NCBI GenBank assembly: GCA_905331475.1
Contig: CAJNYU010002903.1
Coordinates: 1-64,000, forward strand
DNA: 64,000 nt
Reading direction: 5' to 3'
Source: Rotaria socialis
Taxonomy: Eukaryota; Rotifera; Eurotatoria; Philodinida; Philodinidae
Positions 11,951 to 23,520 of this stretch are shown here, piece after piece. Under the pieces are notes generated by a model that did not search any database, was not told the DNA's origin, and saw only the letters and a program-made list of their open reading frames with translations. Each line of letters opens with the position of its first letter. The first letter of the stretch is position 1. The position numbers and the translations under genes were made by a program.

Positions 11951-14900
11951 ATGTTTCTCCTAAGAAGTGTTGTTTATTTCATACTATTCGTACCCGGTTT
12001 CAATAATTATCCTCAAATTAATCTTTACATGACTGATGAAACCATCGACGACAAAATGATAGATACTACACATCAACATAACTGTTTGTATGTTGACACC
12101 TCTATGAATGATGAGAGAAGTGCAGATCAAGTAATTTCCTATTGCATGAGTGAACAACCATCAAAATGGCACATACACGCAAGTAATCACGATGAAGTTT
12201 TTACGTTTGCTGAACTTTATCAACGAAAGATCACTAGTCATCAGTTATGTACGTGGTCAGCACCAATGGATGTTGTCGAGAGATATCAATTGTATTTGAA
12301 TGAGCTTACTAACTCGAATCAAACATCAATGAGCACACAACTTTTCTACAACTGCACGTTGCCGTACTTTGGTTCGGTATGTCAATATTCGATAGATGGC
12401 TACAATCCTCATCAATCGTCATTATATGAAATCATTAATCAATTCTATTCGTACGAATATGAATCGAATACATTTACGTGCTACATTCATGTGCAATGCA
12501 ATCGTGGCCAATATCCATCTTGTCTTGATTGGAGTGAAATTTGTGATGGGAAAATTGACTGTATGGATGGTGGACTTGATGAAGAACATTGCTGGCAACT
12601 TGAAATCAATAACTGCGAAGAGGATGAATATCGGTGTAGAAATGGACAATGTATACCCTATACGTTTTTCCGCGATGATCGTTTTGTTTCTGATTGTCTC
12701 GATGGATCTGATGAAGTTACAAAAACTCCTGACATACTGGATGAGTGCGATAGAAGCGAACCAACACTTGCATGCGAAGATATTGTATGTGCGATCAACT
12801 CTGACTATGTTCACAGTCCTTTAACGAGTTCATGTGACAAAAAACGCAACGATTTACTTTTGAAAACCATGTTCTTGAAAAAGCCAGACTCAACATCTGA
12901 TTCATGTTGGTCAGCATTGATATGTATTCTTCAAATTGAACCGATGCCCATCAGCGAACCATGTATAGCACGTTGTCGAACTGGAGCTTGTGATGAAATA
13001 ATTAAAAGTACATGTCCAGATATGCTTTATCTACCAACCGTTCCAATTATTTTTAATGAAGTCTACTTTGTATACAAAAAAGAGAACACACGATTCTCCA
13101 TGTTATCAGCACCTGCACCCGACTATGTCTGTTTCAAAGGTCAACTTTGTAGGGAATTCTTCTCGAAATACAAGCATATCCTATTGCAAAATACAACATG
13201 TTATAGTCCTACGTCTTTAGGATTGAGATATTTTCGAAGTAGAGGTACGTGGGTTCATCTATATGTTACACCTCTATTAAAGTTACTTCATAAATGCTAT
13301 ACAATAGTGAACATTAGTTCAACACTGTGCAATCGATCAACTATGTACCAATGTGTGAACTCATCAAAATGCATAAATCAAGATCGTCTAAACGATGGTA
13401 TTGTAGATTGCTTTTATCTTGATGATGAACAATTCGATGTACCCAATAATACTTATTCAATAGAACGAGTACAAAAACGTTTCAAATGCCAAAACACAAA
13501 CCAGTATATTTCTTATCGACTTATCAATGATGGTAAATGTCACTGTAATGAATACGAGAAGGGATTATGTGATGACGAATTTTCCAACGTTCACTTTTCG
13601 CGAAGTCATATTTCATTTCAGACAATATGCGATGGTTTTACTGAATTGATACCGATAGTTATTGATGGAAGAAATGAAACAGATGAAACAGATTGTGAAC
13701 AATGGTACTGCAATAATACATACACACGCTGTAATGGCTTTTGGAACTGTCTCAATGGAGCCGATGAAGTCGATTGTGATTTACAACCATTATTAACTTG
13801 CCCACTTCTTCATCACATTTGTGTTTCAAATCAAACGAAACAGCTTACATGTTTGCCTATCAAGAAAGCCAATGATGGCAATATAGATTGCATTGGTGCC
13901 ACTGATGAACCTATCTTATGCCGAGAAAAACAGTATAGACATACTGATACTTATTTTTACTGTGGAAAAGACAGCCAAAGAACATGTATTTACTCTAGTT
14001 ATCTTTGTGATCATAATGATCATTGTAAATACAGAGATGATGAGCTATTCTGTGATGAAAATCGTAACGTCACAGTTCGCAACACCATCTGTGACATGTG
14101 GAATGTAGACAAGAGATCTTATGTGGAACAATTCCTTTGTGAACAGCCACAAGATACACATAAACCAACTATTGTGCATTTTCAACTTAGTAGCGATGGA
14201 AATTCGATTAATAACGCAAATAAATCAAACGAAAACAGGATTCATACGCATTTGTTCAGTCGTCAAGCTCGTCAAAATTGTCATCGAGGATTTCCTTTAC
14301 GCGTTTGGCTAGACAAAGACAGGAACTTAACCATAACAACATGCCTTTGCCCGCCAAGCTTCTATGGCGACATGTGTCAATATCAAAACCAACGCGTAAG
14401 TCTCACCCTACAATTTCGAGCTTTATCTGATGCGTGGCGAACGCCTTTTGTTCTTGTCGTTCTTCTTATCGATGACAGCGATGAAAAAACTATTCATTCT
14501 CATGAACAAATCACTTATCTACCTATCCGAGACTGTCATGTCAAATTCCATGCTTATTTGTTATATTTGTTACGACCGAAAAATCCTTCAAGAAATTATT
14601 CAGTACATATCGATATCTATGAAAAGTTCTCATTGGCTTATCGTGGCAGTTGGTTATTATCATTGAGATTTTCATTCTTGCCCGTACACCGTCTTGTTGC
14701 GCAACTAGACATCCCGCCTAATTTTGTTAGCATTGAACGTTGCTCAGATAAAAGATGTGTCCATGGTTATTGTACCAGATATTCGAATAAACAGAATAAC
14801 TATACTACTTTTTGTCGATGCCAACAAGGATGGTCTGGACAATACTGTACTATTCCACACACTTGCAAATGCTCAGCAGAGTCACTCTGCATTGGTCCCT

Positions 14901-16690
14901 TAGCTAATAATCGTTCATTATGTGTTTGTCCCACCAACCGCTTCGGTTCTCAATGTTTGCTCAACAATACGTTATGTGAACTTGATCCAAATACAAAATG
15001 TCTCAATGGTGGACAATGTATTCCAGTCGGTGAACATATTGGATCTGAAAGAAAATTCAAGTGCATTTGTTCGAAAGGTTTTTCGGGAATTCAATGTGAA
15101 GTAGCTGACACCAAAATCATTATTTCATTCCATAAAAATATTCCGGTATCACAAGCGATGCTTATACATTTCATTCGAGTTATTAATAATACTTCACCTG
15201 AACGTGTAACCACATTCAAAGCTATACCTGTTCATCAAAATTCAATTACGGTGTATTGGTCCCATCCATTTCATCTTATCTTTCTCGAGCTGTTAAATAA
15301 AAGTTATTATTTAGCTGTTGTTCAAAAACAGTTTCAATCATCGATGCAAATTCTTAAGAAAATCGATCCATCAGATCGTTGTGAACACATCAATGATCTA
15401 TTCAATGAAACAATCATCAAATTACATCTGATTCGTCGGATTAAATACTATCATATTCCATGTCAAGAACATTTCTCAAACTTATCTTGCTTTTATGATG
15501 ATACTCATCTATGTTTGTGTGAAGATTACGGTTCACGTCGGCTAGCTAATTGTTTCGAATTCGATCATCAGATGAAAATGGACTGTCTTGGTCAAAGTGG
15601 CTGTGAAAATGGAGCTCAATGTTTTCAAGATAGTCCAAATTGTGCGCAAACCTCAATTTGCGTTTGTCCACCTTGTTTCTATGGAGTAAGATGTCAATTT
15701 AGTACCAGTGGTTTCGGTCTGTCACTTGATGCTATTTTGGGTTATCACATTTTACCAAATGTCAGCATACTACATCAGCCATCTGCAGTACAGTTCAGTG
15801 TAGTTTTGACTATCATCATGGTTGTAGTAGGACTGATAAATGGCGCATTCTCTTTAATCACTTTTCAAAATAAGACGCTACGCGAAGCTGGTTGTGGTTC
15901 CTATCTAATAGGATCATCTATTACTACTCTACTGACGATGACTCTTTTTGGTTTGAAATTTTGGATACTTCTCAGTTCACAAATGTCCCTAACAATTAAC
16001 AAAGTCTTCTTATATGCACAATGTCTAATGATTGATTTTCTTATACGAATTTGTCTCAGTATGGATCAGTGGTTGAATGCATGTGTAGCTGCTGAGCGAG
16101 CAATAACTGCTTTGCAAAAAGCTCGGTTTAACAAGACGAAGAGCAAGACAATAGCTAAATATGTCATTATTGCACTTTTTGTTTTGACAACTAGCACTGC
16201 TATTCATGATCCAATTCATCGACGTCTTTTTGATGATAAAGATAATGACGAAAAACGAATCTGGTGTATTGTTACTTATTCTCCTCGTCTCCAACAATTT
16301 AATTCGGCTATTCACCTTTTTCATTTTTTTGCTCCATTCGTCATCAATCTAATATCGGCCGTGACAATCCTCAGAACAAAAGCGAGACAAAGAGCCACCG
16401 TTCAGCCTCATTGTACTTATGGACAGCTGCTACGTGAACAATTCCAACAACACAATCGTCTTGTTATAGCTCCATTTATTTTAGTCATTCTTGCTTTTCC
16501 ACGTGTTGTTATTTCGTTTGTTTCAGGCTGTATGAAATCTGCTAAACAATCATGGGTATTCCTTATAGGATATTTTATATCATTTTTTCCGCCGATGTTT
16601 ACATTTTTAATCTTCGTTTTACCATCAAAATTGTACACTGAAGAATTTCGTAAAAGTGTAAAAAAATGTTGGAATATGATAAAAATGTAA
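11951..16690 (+). CDS. Mosaic LDLa/EGF seven-transmembrane receptor
   Basis: A single-exon frame of 1579 codons. The frame is open a little further upstream, but the first ATG is 11951 and it starts a good signal peptide (MFLLRSVVYFILFVPGF). The ectodomain has two clear LDL-receptor class A modules at about residues 177-213 and 220-256 (CDGKIDCMDGGLDEEHC; CLDGSDE), more diverged ones at about 464-495, 580-608 and 667-702, and EGF-like modules at about 776-808, 931-967, 1008-1051 and 1212-1248 (CQQGWSGQYC; CSKGFSGIQC). A 7TM domain spans about 1282-1560; TM3 ends in AERAI at the place of the DRY motif. The short C tail is lysine-rich. It is likely a surface receptor of class A type, with the LDLa modules binding calcium and an unknown ligand. 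The layout recalls relaxin-receptor-like or snail GRL101-like receptors but without leucine-rich repeats. No introns, unlike most neighbouring genes. Confidence 0.9.
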   Translation: MFLLRSVVYFILFVPGFNNYPQINLYMTDETIDDKMIDTTHQHNCLYVDTSMNDERSADQVISYCMSEQPSKWHIHASNHDEVFTFAELYQRKITSHQLCTWSAPMDVVERYQLYLNELTNSNQTSMSTQLFYNCTLPYFGSVCQYSIDGYNPHQSSLYEIINQFYSYEYESNTFTCYIHVQCNRGQYPSCLDWSEICDGKIDCMDGGLDEEHCWQLEINNCEEDEYRCRNGQCIPYTFFRDDRFVSDCLDGSDEVTKTPDILDECDRSEPTLACEDIVCAINSDYVHSPLTSSCDKKRNDLLLKTMFLKKPDSTSDSCWSALICILQIEPMPISEPCIARCRTGACDEIIKSTCPDMLYLPTVPIIFNEVYFVYKKENTRFSMLSAPAPDYVCFKGQLCREFFSKYKHILLQNTTCYSPTSLGLRYFRSRGTWVHLYVTPLLKLLHKCYTIVNISSTLCNRSTMYQCVNSSKCINQDRLNDGIVDCFYLDDEQFDVPNNTYSIERVQKRFKCQNTNQYISYRLINDGKCHCNEYEKGLCDDEFSNVHFSRSHISFQTICDGFTELIPIVIDGRNETDETDCEQWYCNNTYTRCNGFWNCLNGADEVDCDLQPLLTCPLLHHICVSNQTKQLTCLPIKKANDGNIDCIGATDEPILCREKQYRHTDTYFYCGKDSQRTCIYSSYLCDHNDHCKYRDDELFCDENRNVTVRNTICDMWNVDKRSYVEQFLCEQPQDTHKPTIVHFQLSSDGNSINNANKSNENRIHTHLFSRQARQNCHRGFPLRVWLDKDRNLTITTCLCPPSFYGDMCQYQNQRVSLTLQFRALSDAWRTPFVLVVLLIDDSDEKTIHSHEQITYLPIRDCHVKFHAYLLYLLRPKNPSRNYSVHIDIYEKFSLAYRGSWLLSLRFSFLPVHRLVAQLDIPPNFVSIERCSDKRCVHGYCTRYSNKQNNYTTFCRCQQGWSGQYCTIPHTCKCSAESLCIGPLANNRSLCVCPTNRFGSQCLLNNTLCELDPNTKCLNGGQCIPVGEHIGSERKFKCICSKGFSGIQCEVADTKIIISFHKNIPVSQAMLIHFIRVINNTSPERVTTFKAIPVHQNSITVYWSHPFHLIFLELLNKSYYLAVVQKQFQSSMQILKKIDPSDRCEHINDLFNETIIKLHLIRRIKYYHIPCQEHFSNLSCFYDDTHLCLCEDYGSRRLANCFEFDHQMKMDCLGQSGCENGAQCFQDSPNCAQTSICVCPPCFYGVRCQFSTSGFGLSLDAILGYHILPNVSILHQPSAVQFSVVLTIIMVVVGLINGAFSLITFQNKTLREAGCGSYLIGSSITTLLTMTLFGLKFWILLSSQMSLTINKVFLYAQCLMIDFLIRICLSMDQWLNACVAAERAITALQKARFNKTKSKTIAKYVIIALFVLTTSTAIHDPIHRRLFDDKDNDEKRIWCIVTYSPRLQQFNSAIHLFHFFAPFVINLISAVTILRTKARQRATVQPHCTYGQLLREQFQQHNRLVIAPFILVILAFPRVVISFVSGCMKSAKQSWVFLIGYFISFFPPMFTFLIFVLPSKLYTEEFRKSVKKCWNMIKM

Positions 16691-16694
16691 TAAA
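16689..16694 (+). terminator. Poly(A) signal overlapping the receptor stop
   Basis: AATAAA begins inside the TAA stop codon of the mosaic receptor, implying a very short 3' UTR if it is used. Confidence 0.4.
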
Positions 16695-19009
16695 TATCTC
16701 ATTATCCTTATAGGTTGGTTAGAAGGCAATATGTTCACCTTCACATTTTTTCATTCGCAATAGACTAAACTATATATGCATTCGAAGCATAGTCCAAAAA
16801 TTAACAAATTCAAATTCGACTTCTGATAAAGTATATTAAGGATAGACATGCTAGTGCTTGGTGTAATTCAAGATTAGACTGACAAGAATCAACGCTTTCA
16901 AAATCAATTATAATGTTTTGATATGATTTACAAGCAAATGGTAAACTTTGTAAAAAATCGTACATCCGTAGATATTTTTTCTAGATATGAGAATATTATA
17001 TTCCTAACTAGGATTTTGATTCTTTTGAAGTTCACCAATGTATTTGAATATTAATAAGGATTTAATTCCCGTCTATGAGTGGAATTCAAAAACAGTTGAA
17101 TGCAGAAATTTTTCATGATCAGTATACCATTAATTTCAGTTTTTGATGGCATATCAGTTAAATCGATTAATATGGTCATATGGGCGTCTGATTTGCATTG
17201 GTAGAATCAATAACAATAATTTAGTAGTTCCTCAACTCGGAATCGCATGGAAATTTGTCGACTGATAGGATTCGATTAGATTCATTCACGTGGATATTAA
17301 ATGTATAAACTATAACTAACTGGCCCGAAACTAATATGTAGAACCGTCGAATGAAGTTGATTAAGACCAGTCAAACCCATATATTATAAAAGATATGATT
17401 TATCAAATTAAAATCAATGGATGTTAGAAATATTTTAGATGATTAATGTATGTAGCATTTTGGTAATGTACATACTGTTTTAGTGATGCCAATCTATTTT
17501 TTGTTACAAAATCATACACAATGCACAAAGGGTCAACCCATTTCCAGCACATATTGGACTGAATCATTCCACCTTTAGGTTACACAAAACTCGTTCTAAT
17601 GGTGTACAATACATAGAAATCGGTTGAATTTTAGTGGGAGAAACTGTCTGTTTAAATCTTGAGGGCCATAGTAACTAAGAATCACCAAATTTTCTTCGTT
17701 TGCTATATACTAATTGAACACATACTCTATCATCATATAGAAATCAACTTGTTCTTTCTAATAATGTACCATCAAGAAAATTGTATAATCATACGTGCGT
17801 CCAGAAATGGCGGGAAAACAAATGATCGAATAAATTTGGCCCATGAAAAACTGATTGCATGCTTTTTTCGTTTTCATAAAAAATGAAACATACGAAATTT
17901 TGACTTAAGCCTGACCATAAACACACGAGACACCATGGTAAAAGTCGCAGATATCTAATTAGCTAATTCCATCGCTCAGAAGATATAGAATAATTAATAT
18001 TTTTTATACAGTGGTCGAATAAGTTTGGCCACCACTGTATGATATATGACTCATATCACTTTAACTCAAAATCATTTTTCTCCTCTCATACAAATATTGT
18101 ATATTCGTATATAATTCTAATATATGAAATATTATTTTAATCAAGTAATCCACGTACTTCAAGTGGAACCCTTTATGTTCTATTCCATAATGTCTATATG
18201 TCTTGAGTCATTCATTCGATTCAATTAGTTTGAATCAACGAATAACTTATTATCAATTCGAATTCATCGTTTCAATATGCGCTGAATCCAAAGATAAAGT
18301 CTATATTCGTCTTTTGCGAAAAATAAGACTTCCCATGGCCAACGAAAGTCAAGAAACATATGAAAAAGTCAAACCTTGCCCTGATAAAAACTGTTTCGGT
18401 TGCCATATCACAATTGACATGTAGCATATGTTAAAGAAAATCAAATGAATAAAACTTATCATTATCATTCAGGGGTTACTTCATTTCTATTAGCCAACAA
18501 TGCTACTACCTATATGTAAAGAAATCTTAAAAACTTGATTAAAAATCGACTATCATGTCATGATTACTGCTTTATTTTAATCAGATTATGATGATACAAT
18601 CATAATCGATTGTTTGTGTGATTTTAAAGCGTGCCCTTTTAACAAGGATAATCATGCATATGATTTTTCTTTCATGTTAGATAGCGCAAGCTCATTATAT
18701 TTAATCAAGCCTGAACAGTCGATACCAACTTGCATGGCATACAAAAAAATATGAGCAGTAAAATGAACAACATCTGGTGAGAGAGATCACAATAATTTGC
18801 ACTCGTATTTCATGCGATTCATAGAATTTTCTTCAAGTAGAATATAATCTAAGGAATATTTGCGCCTTTAATCTTAGGACATTGAATTTTTCCAATTCCA
18901 CGAGAGAAACAATGCCATAGGAATTGTAGACGGTAGTTCTGAAAATTTCAGTGAATGGGGAATAAGATTGAAGTTGTTTAATGGTAAATCGAACATCTCA
19001 AGATTAGGG
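16695..19009. other. No gene recognised
   Basis: AT-rich sequence. Open stretches at 17659-17886 and 18203-18424 have no family I recognise. The second contains CPDKNCFGC but lacks a convincing ATG and splice sites. A transposon-end-like palindrome lies at 18007-18039. Confidence 0.5.
18007..18039. repeat. Transposon-end-like palindrome
   Basis: TACAGTGGT and ACCACTGTA face each other around CGAATAAGTTTGGCC. A similar string, TACAGCGGTCAAATAAACTT, occurs at 59501-59520, and a weaker one near 17828. TACAGTGGT...TTGGCCACC resembles Tc1/mariner terminal repeats, so this may be two fused ends of a decayed element. No transposase is nearby. Confidence 0.35.
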
Positions 19010-19418
19010 GTGTTACTTTATATTTACTCTACTTTTTAAAGATAACGATAATCTTTATCTTTATAAAATAAAGAATAAAGAAAAATATTTTTCCTTAAAA
19101 ACCCAAAATTTGGTCTTCTTCCGATAGCTCGAAGAAAATTAAGAAGTGCAAGGCTATTAAATGTTGAACACTAGATTTTTTTTCCATAAATGATTTATGC
19201 CTCACCATCATTTGCCCGTATTGTTTCATACTGCAACGTCAGTGATGACAAGCAAGAACTGCAATCAATGTTTTCTGTTGTTATACAAATTATTCATCTA
19301 TTTACCAGTGACTGTAGAAAATCTTTCTTTTTTCTTTCTTTTAACTTTATTTTTATAAATAAAGATTATCTTTATCTTTATTTTATAAATATAAAGATCA
19401 ATAAAGATAAAGTAACAC
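19010..19418. mobile_element. Inverted-repeat element I (TTTATCTTTA words)
   Basis: The ends GTGTTACTTTA (19010-19020) and TAAAGTAACAC (19408-19418) are perfect 11-bp inverted repeats, with partial matching further in. Next to each end the word AAAGATAA/TTATCTTT is repeated in both orientations (19036-19080 and 19345-19410). The middle is non-coding. It fits a non-autonomous element of about 409 bp; no target duplication is visible. Confidence 0.5.
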
Positions 19419-19955
19419 TTCTACTCAAGATACCCCTTGTATAGTCTTATATTATGCTACACGAGAAAAACTCTTCGTGTTAACCATGCACACCAGTGCT
19501 GTCACGAGAATAGCAATGGCGGTGTACTTTTTGGCAAAATGTCACGATATAAAAATGCTAGACAGATTGTTTTTAACCAGCTGCAGGAGTCTTATGAGTT
19601 ACTTTTAAAAAAGAAATTTTCAAGGCCAATCATAAAGTAGTTGAGTTGATGAAGCGAAATCCTATTACTCTAATATCACTTATTGTATGAGATGAGTACT
19701 TTTTATTGGTATATTTGCACTTGCGGAAATCCTGCGGAAATAGTTGATAAGACACGATATTGTGAACAACAATCAAAGTTGCATGATGTAACGTTGTCAA
19801 GTATAAATTATTTTAATTTTGAAGGTAAAGTAATTGTCTTTTTCTGTTTTCTTCACAGAAAACTGCATTTGCTGAAAACAAACTAGCACTGCTTGCGAGA
19901 GTGTAACACCGGTAACCTACCTACTATTTTCGTTGATAGAAATAAAATTAAGCTA
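19419..19955. other. Upstream region of the second receptor
   Basis: No supported gene. Short open frames at 19437-19640 and 19683-19886 lack motifs. Confidence 0.45.
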
Positions 19956-20978
19956 ATGTCAACTCCACCATCCGATGCTCTACTTATTGCTTATTTGAAC
20001 AATGTGCTTGCACAAATAAATTTCTATTTTGGAATGTTCATATTTACTTTTGGTATTGCTGGTAATATTCTGAATATTCTGATCTTATCCCAACGACCGC
20101 TTCGCACAAACTCATGTGCAATCATTTTTTTTGGATCATCAACTGCTGGCATTATTGCAATTGTATCTGGTCTTGTTTCTCGAGTATTGTCTGGTGTAAC
20201 AACTGATTTATCAGCAACAGTTAATTGGATTTGTAGACTCCGTGGCTTTATTATATTCTCATCACGAGCAGTTACATTTTGGTTGATTATGTTCGCAAGT
20301 GTTGATCGATGGCTTCTATCATCTACGAATGCTCTTCGTCGACAACTGAGTTCAATGAAAAATTCTCTTAGAGGCATAGGTATCATTACAATCATATCAA
20401 TTATTATACATTCGCAACTTTTCTATTGCTATGAAGCTAATCTTGTTGATACGCCATTACAATGTTTTACAAAAAATATTCCATGTCGACTAATGAATGA
20501 TTTAACATTTGCAATAATTACTATTCTAATTCCTTTGATATTTATTATACTGTTTGGCTTGATGACTATATCTAATATGCGACTAACTCGAATTCGTGTT
20601 GAACCTACAGCTGTAGCTATTGCAAATGTGGCTACCCAGAAGATTTCCACTCGAAAGAGTTCAAAGAAAATAGATCACCGTTTATTTAGAATGCTTTTTG
20701 TTCAATCAGTCTGTTTAGGTTTATTTACTTTACCACTTGCAATTGAAAAACTTTATGCAACATTAACAATGGATATGCAAAAATCTGCATTGCAAACGAC
20801 GATTGAAAATTTTATCTATCAAGTTGCACTGATTAACACGTTTTTTGCAGTCGGAATGCCATTTTATGTTAATATTCTTGCTGGTGGAAGCATATATAGA
20901 AATGGTTTATTCTCTCTCAAAAACAAAATCGTTCGCAAACTAATGTGCACTCAGCGTTTGCCTCAAAATACGCAATAA
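19956..20978 (+). CDS. Rhodopsin-like G-protein-coupled receptor
   Basis: A single-exon frame of 340 codons from the first ATG at 19956 (MSTPPSDALL). Seven hydrophobic segments are visible. TM1 carries the GN pair (GIAGNILNILIL). The end of TM3 has VDRWLLSS, the DRY-type motif. A conserved-looking cysteine pair is available (NWICRLRG before TM3 and PLQCFTKNIPC in the second outer loop). TM7 reads MPFYVNILAGG in place of NPxxY. The third inner loop and C tail are basic (STRKSSKK). It is probably a plasma-membrane receptor for a small ligand or peptide, similar in outline to the large family of short orphan receptors in bdelloids. The ligand cannot be told from sequence. Confidence 0.88.
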   Translation: MSTPPSDALLIAYLNNVLAQINFYFGMFIFTFGIAGNILNILILSQRPLRTNSCAIIFFGSSTAGIIAIVSGLVSRVLSGVTTDLSATVNWICRLRGFIIFSSRAVTFWLIMFASVDRWLLSSTNALRRQLSSMKNSLRGIGIITIISIIIHSQLFYCYEANLVDTPLQCFTKNIPCRLMNDLTFAIITILIPLIFIILFGLMTISNMRLTRIRVEPTAVAIANVATQKISTRKSSKKIDHRLFRMLFVQSVCLGLFTLPLAIEKLYATLTMDMQKSALQTTIENFIYQVALINTFFAVGMPFYVNILAGGSIYRNGLFSLKNKIVRKLMCTQRLPQNTQ

Positions 20979-20979
20979 A
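20974..20979 (+). terminator. Poly(A) signal overlapping the receptor stop
   Basis: AATAAA straddles the TAA stop of the short receptor, the same arrangement as at 16689 for the mosaic receptor. Confidence 0.35.
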
Positions 20980-23520
20980 AGCATATATTTTTCTTCGAAG
21001 CAAAATAACTCATACTCAGAATATTTGAAACATTAAACTTCGCTCATCTAATAGATAGTATTTTCAATATATTGGCAACATTAAAAGCTCTAGGTATCAC
21101 ATGTTGGCCTATGGAATGGGCAGTAAGCATCATTTAGAATCTTGTAAACTTCTTTATATTAGAAAATAGATTGAACAAAATGCAGACAACATTATCATTT
21201 CTCAAATTCATACAGAGTGCTAAAAATAAGGTCAACGGCCAAATAGGAGAACACATAAGAAGGCAATCTTCATTTTGTACTAAGATGTGGAGGAAGAGAA
21301 ATCTGTGAAAAGTTAAAAGGAGTTGACAAAGCTTTGCTGGAATTACTCTGGTTTGACAAAAGCACAAGCCCCTCAATAGAATGTCTCAAATATTCAAGCA
21401 GCTATAATCAACAAAAACTGAGTGCACAAAGACATTCAGAATAATTATATTGCGATACACAGAAGAGAATTTGGACAAGCACTGCATATTTAGAAAAAAA
21501 TGATGTCAAACGAATCCTGTGAAGTTTCGTAACAAAAGAGGTTTCTAATAAAGTCTCTCTCGATTTTCCTAACTCAAAAGAGATTGGCAGGATATTTGTG
21601 AGACGTATCATCATCAGATGGTTTCTTACTATAGTGTTTCTGTTTCTTGTAAATCTAAGCTGACGACAGATATTGATTATTCAGTTCCCATATATGTTAT
21701 CACTGTTTTTTAAATTCATAAGTTTTATGTCGACTTTTTGCTAGAAGAAAAATAGAGAAGAGCTTCACTGATAAGTTTGCGACTTTCAATATTTTCCTTC
21801 ACGATACATATAGTATCTACTTATTCAACATATTTTCATGCGCCTATTATTCGGCAAAGAAGTCACAATTAGACGTCACTAAACAAGCTACAAGAACATT
21901 TGATCGTTTAGACATGCATAGGCATAAACTCTCTGGATAATGTATATAAGAGATCAAACAATTAGTGACATCTTAGTTTTATCGTTTCATTAAATAATAC
22001 TGTCAGTAATACTTTGTACTATAATTGAAACACCAGCTTACATCGACAAGATCGAGGATTCTACTATGCTATGACTACCATAATACGATTGTTGAGATAT
22101 TGAGCTAATTTTTCTACTATAAATACGTGGAGAATTCCGCATTGTCGAAACATATGGCAAAAAGAGATAAAAAAATAAAAATACTACAAGATTATGTAAA
22201 TTAATTCGTTTCAGAATTATTGTTCTCGTTAGATTGGCGATAATTTTATGAATACCATCTAGAATCTAAAAGAATAATACAAACGACGCAAACTAGATAA
22301 AAGGTTAATTGAATATTACTATGAAACGATATAAAATGAATTAGAAGCATAATCAAATATTTGACAACAAATGCATAAAAAGTACTGATGTTGTTTCAGA
22401 AGAATTTTTAGTGAAAAAGAATTTCAAGTATGTTTTATTTTTTCTGTCAAGCCAATGTATCGTTAAAATATATGAGTGCCTCACTTATTATGATTTTCAC
22501 ACCGAAACTAGAAGATTATTGCCTTTCTACTATTATGTGTGGTAAAAGATTCCTTCGCTTTATCGTTGTATAGGAATCTTATACTAGCTCTTGTTTTACT
22601 TGGCAATATTGTGCTTTCGAACTCCTAACATTTATGTTGTCAGATACAGAATAAAGTGCTGAATTGAAAAAAAAAGAAATTCTCTAAATATATGTCAATT
22701 GAAATTTTTGATCTGATTATTTAATTTCCGAAAACTAGCTCATCTTCCTTCACTTATATTTTTGATTGGACTAAAACGTTTTGCCAATTATGCGAAATCT
22801 CGACTTGTTACACAGAGTAGTGAGTATGAATAGAGGAGAATACTAGTTATCTCGCCACAGAATCAATCACCCAAATCAGGCTTTTTTTTTCAACTGGCGT
22901 ATACTTTCGAAGATAAAATCGTGAGCTTCAGTTTAAAGCAAGATTTTTGCAGCTCCGCCATTACAGATCCTGGAAATATTGTAGAAGTATAATAGAACGA
23001 ATTCTTATCCATGATGTAATTGATGAGTATTTCTATTCATTTTAAACGAATTTCTTAAATCTTATAGCGTTATTTTTCCTCAGGCTATACTGACATCTAT
23101 ATATTTCCTTCCCATATCGACGGGACTTCTTAAATCATTCAACACGATCTCCTCTCGCTTCTTTCTTCTTCTTAAGCAAAACCAATGTAAAATGATTTCA
23201 TTACCGGGCGCTACAGTCAATTTGATAATCTCAATTGTATAATTAATTTTACAAATATTATTCAATAATTCTCTTTTGCTTGCTTATAACCAACGAAATC
23301 TTGTTTTTTTTTATTATTATTATCGATTAATTTCATTGTTTCTCTGTACTCGATGGTCGTCATGGATATGCTAATCAAAAATGGTCTCCCGTATTCACAT
23401 ACACATACGAAAGAATAGATGAATTTACATTTGTTGATTTTCAATAGAGTGTTAAGTATCCTGTCAACAAATAAAACAATAGTTACTGTATCTTCTTGGG
23501 AGAGAATTTTTTTCTAAAGA
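20980..23520. other. No gene recognised
   Basis: About 2.5 kb of AT-rich sequence. Minus-strand open frames at 21134-21376 and 21408-21614 have no recognisable domain. The right end leads into CFAP57 with a pyrimidine tract and AG one base before its ATG. Confidence 0.5.

Noticed and set aside
12396-12824. Overlapping frames on both strands within the mosaic receptor
   Set aside because: They are shadows of the cysteine-rich LDLa coding sequence in other frames.
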